Below, in pieces: positions 7,642 through 13,600 of a DNA stretch of 19,735 nt (position 1 is the stretch's first letter; the number at the start of each line of letters is the position of its first letter). Source of the DNA: JBFMAP01 sp964632135 (lineage in GTDB: Archaea; Micrarchaeota; Micrarchaeia; Burarchaeales; JBFMAP01); assembly GCA_964632135.1 (NCBI GenBank), contig CAZWEI010000019.1, forward strand, positions 1-19,735, read 5' to 3'. Made by a program: the position numbers and the translations under genes. Under the pieces are notes generated by a model. That model had not been told where the DNA came from. It searched no databases and saw nothing but the letters and a program-made list of their open reading frames with translations.

Positions 7642-7656
7642 AAATATTTAAATATA
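7642..7656 (+). promoter_or_regulatory. Strong TATA-like element in the psmB / toxin gap
   Basis: AAATATTTAAATATA is nearly symmetric. On the plus strand it is preceded by GAGAA, which resembles a B-recognition element. Plus-strand initiation would fall near 7675, inside the adjacent palindrome, and would run antisense to the toxin gene. Minus-strand use would give psmB a leader of about 150 bases. Direction is unresolved. Confidence 0.4.
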
Positions 7657-7669
7657 ACGTATACGCCGG

Positions 7670-7689
7670 CGCGCCCCTCGAGGGGCGCG
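7670..7689. repeat. Perfect 20-base GC-rich palindrome
   Basis: The arms are CGCGCCCCTC and GAGGGGCGCG with no spacer. In the minus direction it lies after the toxin stop and is followed by A/T-rich sequence containing TTTAAATATTTT, so it could act as a terminator hairpin. In the plus direction it lies at the predicted start of transcription of the TATA-like element at 7642. It could also be an operator or a mobile-module edge. Confidence 0.6.
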
Positions 7690-7737
7690 AAGCCGTCGTT
7701 GTCGCCGCTCACGAGGCGAGCCGCTACATCGGGCTTC

Positions 7738-8004
7738 TCACTTAAACGATTTGTACCAGCGCTCGTATTCCTTGTGGTCCTTGAAGCAGCGGAGTACGTA
7801 AAGCGTCTCATCTTTCTCGTCTGTATGATAAACCATTCTAGCCTGCTTAGTAACATCTTCGACATTGAACGGCAGCCCGAATTTGAGATGTCTCCTTGGG
7901 GGCATCTGGCCCAGTTTCTCTATGTGTTTCATAAACAGAGCCCTAAGCTCGGATTCCATCTTGTCTAGCTCGTCCTCGGCTTTCTCGGAAATGCGTATTT
8001 TCAT
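7738..8004 (-). CDS. RelE/ParE-superfamily toxin of a toxin-antitoxin pair
   Basis: An 88-residue basic protein of the RelE/ParE fold. Members either cut mRNA at the ribosome (RelE) or inhibit gyrase (ParE); which applies here cannot be told. The N-terminal strand and helix KIRISEKAEDELDKM lead to a helical hairpin, then HLKFGLPFNVED and ARMVYHTD form the central sheet. The end, LYVLRCFKDHKEYERWYKSF, is the typical C-terminal strand and helix of archaeal RelE-like toxins, with basic and aromatic residues at the expected site. The ATG at 8004 lies four bases after the antitoxin TGA (8009-8011), so the two are co-transcribed and probably translationally coupled. Confidence 0.88.
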   Translation of the reverse strand: MKIRISEKAEDELDKMESELRALFMKHIEKLGQMPPRRHLKFGLPFNVEDVTKQARMVYHTDEKDETLYVLRCFKDHKEYERWYKSFK

Positions 8005-8008
8005 CGGC

Positions 8009-8245
8009 TCACAACGGGTATTTCTTTTTCAACTGCTCAAGGCTTTTTGTCTTCACTTTCCCAGTCTTGATCTCTTGCATCTCAAGCTCGACCCCTCTGC
8101 TCACAAGCCGAGCCTCTTCCTCCTCCAGCGCCCGCTCGTAGGCCAGCAGGGCCTGTCGGATTACCTCGGTTTGATTTCCGGCGTATCCTTTGCCGATTAT
8201 CTTGCTTATTATGCTCTCGTACGGGGTTCCCAGGCTGACATTCAT
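8009..8245 (-). CDS. ParD/CopG-type ribbon-helix-helix antitoxin
   Basis: A 78-residue antitoxin partner of the toxin directly downstream. The N-terminal NVSL would be the DNA-binding ribbon. TPYESIISKIIGKGYAGNQTEVIRQALLAYER matches the two helices and the GY-x-N-x-(T/S)-EV-(I/V)-R-x-AL signature of ParD-like proteins, split here as IGKGYAGNQTEVIRQALL. The rest is a charged tail (EEEEARLV, KTKSLEQLKKKYPL) that normally wraps around the toxin. I chose ATG 8245 because AAAGGTGGTG lies just upstream and the protein begins with the fold; the frame remains open further upstream without sense. Families of this type repress their own promoter. A TATA box and a small palindrome lie upstream. Confidence 0.85.
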   Translation of the reverse strand: MNVSLGTPYESIISKIIGKGYAGNQTEVIRQALLAYERALEEEEARLVSRGVELEMQEIKTGKVKTKSLEQLKKKYPL

Positions 8246-8266
8246 GGCACCACCTTTGCTTAATAA

Positions 8267-8446
8267 ATGAGCATTAGACTTTATAAACATTATGCATTGA
8301 ATGCGCATACGACTCGCTCTCGAGAGAAGGCGGTTCTTTACTGGAAACTTACTCCGCATGACCCGGTATTTAAGCGCCCCGACGGAAAGTACTCTGCCAA
8401 GGGGCGCACGGGCGACCAAGGCTTCTTGGCGGAGGCGAGAGCATGA
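8267..8446 (+). CDS. Possible small ORF, 59 residues, overlapping the next gene by ATGA
   Basis: ATG at 8267 opens 59 codons ending in TGA at 8444-8446, which overlaps the ATG of the next small gene as ATGA, a typical coupled-operon junction. The second half has the look of real protein (KLTPHDPVFKRPDGKYSAKG, then RTGDQGFLAEARA) and strong G/C third positions, while the first 12 codons are A/T rich and overlap the toxin-antitoxin promoter. A TTG at 8297 is an alternative start. A TATA-like element inside it (8366-8373) could instead serve only the next gene. It may be a true small gene, a remnant, or chance. I recognise no family. Confidence 0.35.
   Translation: MSIRLYKHYALNAHTTRSREKAVLYWKLTPHDPVFKRPDGKYSAKGRTGDQGFLAEARA
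8278..8304 (-). promoter_or_regulatory. Promoter and candidate operator of the toxin-antitoxin pair
   Basis: In minus sense GTTTATAAAGT (8279-8289) is a TATA-like box, with initiation expected near 8257 and a short leader holding the GGTGGTG ribosome binding site. Immediately upstream of the TATA box lies the inverted repeat GCATT-G-AATGC (8294-8304), with ATGCGCAT overlapping its edge. This is a plausible site for ribbon-helix-helix autorepression. Confidence 0.5.
8431..8435 (+). promoter_or_regulatory. Ribosome binding site of the 74-residue gene
   Basis: GGAGG seven bases before the ATG at 8443. A small hairpin, CCAAG-GCTT-CTTGG (8416-8429), lies just before it and could influence access. 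Confidence 0.6.
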
Positions 8447-8667
8447 GGATCGACATAACAAACGCAACGCAGAACGAAGTGAACGCGATGATAGAGAGGC
8501 TGCAGAAAATGCGCCTGAGCGCGAGCATAAAGAGAACCGGTGAAAAACTCGTCATTGTGGCTGAGGAGATTCTCCAGCCCCCAGCCGAGGGCGCAATTGC
8601 GCTCCTTACCGACACTGGAATAGAAAAGGTAACGTACATTGGCGTTAACGCGCAATTTGTGCGGTAG
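8443..8667 (+). CDS. Small hypothetical protein, 74 residues
   Basis: Unrecognised. The predicted order is strand (MRIDITN), helix (QNEVNAMIERLQKMR), strand (SASIKRTGEKLVIVAEE), a proline break (LQPPAEG), a strand/helix (AIALLTDTG) and a last strand (EKVTYIGVNAQFVR), a small alpha/beta unit. No signal peptide or membrane segment. The start is well supported by GGAGG at seven bases. The upstream ORF overlaps it by ATGA. Its last codons and TAG stop form one arm and the loop of a strong hairpin (8650-8678), so the end of translation may affect RNA folding. It is divergent from the toxin-antitoxin pair. Confidence rests on the ribosome binding site and protein-like composition. Confidence 0.6.
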   Translation: MRIDITNATQNEVNAMIERLQKMRLSASIKRTGEKLVIVAEEILQPPAEGAIALLTDTGIEKVTYIGVNAQFVR

Positions 8668-8703
8668 CACAAATGCGCATTTTTGCGTAACAAAAATTGC
8701 GCA
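8650..8703 (+). ncRNA. Two mutually exclusive hairpins at the end of the small gene
   Basis: Hairpin 1 pairs 8650-8662 with 8667-8678 (12 pairs, one bulged A, loop GGTA containing most of the stop codon). Hairpin 2 pairs 8674-8685 with 8691-8703 (12 pairs, one bulged T, loop CGTAA). They compete for 8674-8678, inside the perfect palindrome AAATGCGCATTT (8671-8682). This may be a 3' RNA switch, an RNA stability element or a DNA site. Confidence 0.45.
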
Positions 8704-8721
8704 CTGATGCGTGTTCAAAAC

Positions 8722-8765
8722 GGCAGGGGCGGACCGGTAACGCGTTTCACTGGGATGCCCCTGCC
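8722..8765 (+). ncRNA. Long GC-rich hairpin
   Basis: GGCAGGGGC (8722-8730) pairs perfectly with GCCCCTGCC (8757-8765). After a 3x3 internal loop (GGA against GAT) a second stem continues, CCGGTAA against TTTCACTGG with one bulge, closed by a short CGCGT-type loop. It could be a small structured RNA or the 3' end structure of the upstream transcript. Confidence 0.4.
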
Positions 8766-8785
8766 ACCCCCTTTACCACCTCGGG

Positions 8786-8818
8786 GTTTTGTTTTTTAAT
8801 TTTTAATTTTGTTTTTTA
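8786..8818 (+). terminator. T-rich tract terminating plus-strand transcription
   Basis: Four or more runs of T (TTTTGTTTTTTAATTTTTAA and onward) follow the long hairpin and precede the convergent stop at 8823. Such tracts end archaeal transcription. It serves the plus-strand small gene or the hairpin RNA. Confidence 0.6.
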
Positions 8819-8822
8819 AAAT

Positions 8823-9581
8823 TTAAGAAGAGTTAGAGGGATTAGCCTGGACGTCCCCATAACACACTTCGTTCCAATATTTACCAATCGAAGACCAAGT
8901 TTCTATTTTATCGCATATTGAGATATTCTTCTTGGCTTTTGCAATGAAAGTGTAGCACTCGCCTCTCCCATATGTGGTCGTTATCCTTTCGCACAGCTCG
9001 AAATCCAACCAACTTTTTGCGAGAGATTTGTAACACCAATCTCCATAATAGGGTGTTTGTATTTTCGCACATATCGAAGTATCTTTTGTAGATATGCCGA
9101 CCTCCGCAAGACACTCGTCTCTTGATCGGTTATATGCTATCATATAACATATTGAAAAGTCCTTCATTTTTTTCGCGATCCCGGCATAACAAAAAAATTC
9201 CGCAGATCCTGCTATTTTGCAAAGTGATATATCTTTTTTGGATATCGCAACGGTAGAGTAACAAGTATCTTTTCTTTCTTGACTTCGTATATTACTACAG
9301 AGTGAGGAATACTCATTTTCTGTTGCGGCACTGAAATAGCAGACATCTTTATTGAATGCTTTGCTGTTTTGATCGCACGGTATGCAATGAAACTCGACAA
9401 TCTCCCCCTTAATCTGAGCAAAGAAAACGTATGCGCGGCATAAAATCTCGGCGATTGGACATTTTATTTCGTCTTGGATCTCACACTTTATACCTTCTAG
9501 ATAAGCACGTCCGAGTATCCAAAATACTCCGAGCGCCAGCAAAATGATGATAAATAAATGGATAAGTTTTATTTGAATCAT
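8823..9581 (-). CDS. Membrane-anchored cysteine-periodic repeat protein
   Basis: 252 residues. Residues 5-24 (KLIHLFIIILLALGVFWILG) form a signal anchor, so the rest is probably outside the cell. From Cys81 the cysteines fall at 81, 95, 107, 121, 131, 145, 157, 171, 183, 197, 209 and 223. They alternate gaps of 14 and 12 (one gap is 10), a period of 26 residues and six units. Each unit reads roughly (D/E)-x-CY-x-x-(I/V)A-x-x-x-K-D-x-S-(I/L)-C-x-x-I. Paired cysteines suggest a rod of disulfide-bonded helical hairpins. More cysteines (33, 41, 48, 66, 69) precede the repeats. The ATG at 9581 directly follows the TAG of the giant gene (9582-9584) with no gap, so the two are coupled. The gene is visibly more A/T rich than its neighbours. 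Function unknown. Confidence 0.9.
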   Translation of the reverse strand: MIQIKLIHLFIIILLALGVFWILGRAYLEGIKCEIQDEIKCPIAEILCRAYVFFAQIKGEIVEFHCIPCDQNSKAFNKDVCYFSAATENEYSSLCSNIRSQERKDTCYSTVAISKKDISLCKIAGSAEFFCYAGIAKKMKDFSICYMIAYNRSRDECLAEVGISTKDTSICAKIQTPYYGDWCYKSLAKSWLDFELCERITTTYGRGECYTFIAKAKKNISICDKIETWSSIGKYWNEVCYGDVQANPSNSS

Positions 9582-10660
9582 CTATCCTTTCTCCAACTTC
9601 TCTATCTTCTGCACCAGCGACTCCATGTAAATGTCGACGATGTTGAACGCGCCCTTCTTCACCTTGGAGCGCGCGAGCCCTAGCTCCAGTTCGATGTCGA
9701 ACACGTCTAGGTTGCGCGCCTTGATCGCCTCAACGCGGAGCATGAGCGCGTCTATCTTCCTGTTGTACTCCTCGTACTGCGATATCTCGGTGTCAGAGAG
9801 GCGCACGACGCTGTGGAGGAGCGGGCGGAACGTGACGAAATAGGGCGCGCCGTTGTTGTATTCGGAGTTCTGCATCATTCCGGTACCGATGGACGCGCGC
9901 ACCACCGACTTGAGCGTGTCCTCCCCGAACTTGAACTTGATTCGCTCGAGGTCTACCTCGTATTTCGTGCGCATCTGAATTTCCGTGCCGATGTTCGCCT
10001 TTATCTCGCCCACGAAGTCGCTCAGTACCTGCGAGATGAGTATGAGCCCCAAGCCCCACTTGCGGAACTCGCGGGCGGCGCGCTCAATCTGCACGAAGCC
10101 GATGCCCGTGCCGCCGAACTTCGGGAGCAGGCGGTGCACCTCGTCGTAAACGAGCAGGAGGCGGAGCTGCGGGTATTCCTCGAGATGAGCGGCGAAAACC
10201 TGCTTTATCGTGTTCGCCGTGAACACCTCAATCTGCTGGGGCACGAGATTGTTCAGGCAGAACACGGTGATCTCGCCCGGCTTCATGAACTTGCGCACGT
10301 CAACAATTTCGTTCGGGTCCTTCACGACGTACAGGTTGCCCTCGAACGGCCGCGCCTCCGTGGGTTTCATGTTGAACTGCTTGTAGATGGCGAGCATGTC
10401 CCTGTTCTTGTTCGGGCGCAGGAATCCGGTCCACTGCGCCGTGGGGTCGAAAACAATAACCGCGACGTTCTTCTCGAGAGCCTCCTCTGCAAGTACCTGC
10501 GCGGCGACCGTCTTCCCGGAGCCTGTCGCGCCCGCAATCAGCGTGTGCATCGTGAGCTTCGGGAGAGGAGCGAACGCGCGAATCTCGGTTTCTGCGACCT
10601 TGCCAAGGAAGCCGGACATCTCGCCTGGAGGCGGAAGTTTCGTGAAGTCAATCTTCTCAA
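9582..10660 (-). other. Cytoplasmic HerA/FtsK-superfamily ATPase domain of the giant protein
   Basis: Walker A is encoded at 10509-10532 and the Walker B Asp-Glu at 10140-10145. Between them VIVFDPTAQWTGFL resembles the DP-x-x-(E/Q)-(W/F) strand of HerA, VirB4 and related hexameric pumps. RTKYEVDLERIKFKFGED and the GAPYFVTFRP strand complete the typical core. Family members translocate DNA or drive conjugation and secretion. Confidence 0.88.
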
Positions 10661-13600
10661 GGTAGCGCCGTTTCTTGTCCTCCTCGCGCCTCCTGTACAT
10701 GTAGAAGCCGGACGCGCCGCCCACGAACATCGAGGAGATGAGTATGAACCATAGCGGGATGCCGAGAATCTGCAGGTCTAGCAGGGAGCGCTCGATGCGC
10801 ACGTACGCGAGCGCGTTCGCCTCGCCACTCCGGTTCAGTGCAGAGGTGTAGTAGCCGGTCGCCTTCAGTATGTACCAGCCCTCCTTCGCGTCCTTTGGAA
10901 TCTGGAGTGACTTTATGGTATTCACAGTGGTCGAGACAATGATGGTGTCCGTGGGAAGCTCCTGCAGCGTCTGCTCGTTGTTCGGGTCAACGAGCCGGAT
11001 TTTGAGCTGGACAGCGACATTTTTGCTCTCGCCCAGATTGTACAGGATTGTCTCCGCCCTGAGCACTCCGCCTGGCGAAACCGTGTCTGAAACTGGCTGC
11101 AGTTTAATGTCGATGAGCGCCTCCTTAGTCGAGAGCACGCGTATCGTGGTGGGAACCAGGAGGATGTCCACGCCGTTTGAGATGGCCATCTGGCCTGAGT
11201 AGACGCCAGGCTTCGTGCTGGGGGGTATGTGGATGTCTATCCTGAACTCGCCCTCCTCGCCGGGGTTGAGTAGGAGCAGCTCGTCGCGGAAACTGATGAA
11301 CTCCTTCGTGTTGCCGGAGGATTCGATGCTTATTGGCGTGGTATCGTTCAGCGTGTTTTTTACATACGTGTTCGAGGTTGTCGACTCGCCGGGGTAGAGT
11401 TCGAGGTAAAAGCTCTGTGTTGAGGTCTGGAGGCCGCCTGAGGATTTGTTCAACTGATGCTGTATGGCAAGCTGCCTTTCGAGGCTCGTGTTGAGCTGCT
11501 GCCTGAGATACTCGTTCTGCTGCTTCAGGAAGTCCATCTCGCCGCTCAGCGCCTGGAGTTTTTCCGAAAGCGCGTTCAGCGCACCGGTGTCCGAACCTCC
11601 CCCACCGCCGCTTATGACAGTGGTGGTCCCGCCGCTGCTTATTATGGTGGTCGTCGTTGTCGTGGTGCAGTCGGTCGGGCAGTTGGAGTTCGCCTCCCCG
11701 TACGTCGACTCGCAAACGCCGTTTCCGCAGATGTACTCGGCTGCCGCGTACGCGGAGGAATTCGAGAATGAGGACAGGCTGAGCGAGATGATGTGGTTCG
11801 TCGTGTTCTTCACAGTGCCGCTCTGGCGCGTCCAGGTCGAGGTGCACGTCCTGTTCGCAAACGTCCAGTTGCTGCATAGGTATATCCCTATGTTGTCCTC
11901 GACGGCATAGGAGGTTCCCGAGTAGTTTATGGTGAGCGAGGCGCTCGTGTAGTTGAGCGCTGAAACCGTTATGCCTATGCCCTTAAGCCGCACGCCTCCT
12001 GAGCCTATGCTCGCAATGGGTATATTGTCAAATTGGAATGGGTTGGATATGTTCGTGCTTATGTTCGCGCCCGCGAAGTAAACGCTTGAGTTGAACACGG
12101 ACGCGTTTATGCGGAACAGGCCGGTAGTGTTTATCGAAACGTTGTATCCGCCGCTCGAGTTCGTGCCCCCGCTGGCTGCGAGCGCGCCGCTCGTCTGCCT
12201 TTTGAAACTGAAGTTCGCGGAAACCGCTGCGCTGTCGGCATCTGCGAGCGTCCCGTAGAAATATACGGTTATGTAAACGTTGAAAGTAGAGCTCGAGGTG
12301 TTCACGTTTCCGTACGTGTCGTTTGCGGTGACGGAGAGCGTGTATTCGCCTATGTCCGTGGTGTTCGAGAAATTGCCGTAGAATATGTCGTTGGTTGTGT
12401 TCGTGAGGTTTATCGTCTGCGTAGTTCCGTTGGGCATTGTGACTGTCGCAGTGGCGTTGTACACCGCCGAACTAGCGTCCGTTGCGTTTATCGTTATGTA
12501 CGAAGTGCTTCCTGTGGAGTTGTCGGTTGCGTTCACGATAAGGTGCGGACCCAGTATATCGCGGTAAATAAGGGCGCCGGGGACAGTTTGGGTAGCTATG
12601 GCACGGTATGTCGTGTAGTTTCCTCTTACTTTCAAGGAGTTATTCAATGTCGCCACGTATGGGGCTGAACAGTTGAAGTTCCAGAGACCCCACGCGGCTG
12701 TGTAAGCCGAGGCCGTGACAACACATTCCACTTCCCCGGTGCCCACGTAAACACGCCAAGTGACGTTCTCGGTTAGGGGCGTGTCGCCTATGTAAGCAGA
12801 AGAATTGACGGAAATAGTGCTTCCCTCGGTTATGTCAGTCTGCGGGCTCGTAGCGTTCGGGCCCGTTATGTTGATTGTGAAGTTGTATATGGTGATGTTC
12901 ACGCTCGTGTTCTGCTGGGTCAGGCTCACGTTGTCAGTGATGGAAACGTTTCCCTGGTAGTTGCCGATGAGGTTGGTTGAGTTGTAGGTGATGAGGACGT
13001 AACCGTAGGAAACGCCCTGCGCGACTACAGAGGAGGCGTTCAGCGAGATGAGGGCTGAGACGTTCCCTGAAATTGCGAGCGTGAAATTTAAGGGGATGTT
13101 GCCCTGGTTGTATATGGATATTGCGCCGAGGCTGTCAGTGACGCCAGTGCCTATGCCGGTTGAGAAGTTGTCCGGCGAGCGGGACCAGCCGGTTTCCATG
13201 GGCACTGTTAGGTTCAGCGTCATCGTGTCGGCAGTGCCTGTGCCTGCAGCCTGTATCGTCGCCTGGTATGTGCCGGGTGCTTTGCCGGCCGGAACGGTAA
13301 CGACAAGGGATATGGGCATGCTCGAGCCTGGGGGGAGCGTGTTTACGGATGACGGAGTGAAGTTGAAGCCGAAGTCCCCGCATCCTGTGGAGCACGAGAA
13401 CGTTATCGTATTGACAGGGCCTGTCGAGACCGAGGTTATCGTAAACGCGGTTGAGTTGGTGGAGTTCTGGCGCGCGCCGATTGCCTGGGAGGAGTCGTTT
13501 ATGTCTATGACGCCTGGGCAGGAGGACTGGCAGTCCTGATAGCAGGTATTACAGTTCTCGCCCAGGTCTGACCTGCAGAAGGTGTCCCCGCAAGCGCCCT

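Noticed and set aside
7670..7740. Possible tRNA gene
   Set aside because: Stems at 7689-7694 and 7732-7737 enclose too few bases for a cloverleaf, and no T-loop GTTC sequence or anticodon arm is present.
7530..7865. A 111-codon minus-strand frame across the toxin 3' end and intergenic region
   Set aside because: It overlaps the toxin in a different frame, crosses the palindrome and TATA-like block, and has no ribosome binding site; a stretch reading VSGDNDGFAPLEGRAG was tempting but has no support.
9813..10754. A 313-codon open frame on the plus strand
   Set aside because: It is antisense to the ATPase domain, is Arg/Glu/Leu-rich in the way shadow frames of G/C-rich genes are, and has no recognisable motif; the opposite strand holds a complete enzyme.
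11125..11877. A 250-codon open frame on the minus strand in another frame of the giant gene
   Set aside because: Composition is dominated by His, Arg and Asp without domain structure, and the giant gene frame runs through with clear NEW3-like and coiled-coil sequence.
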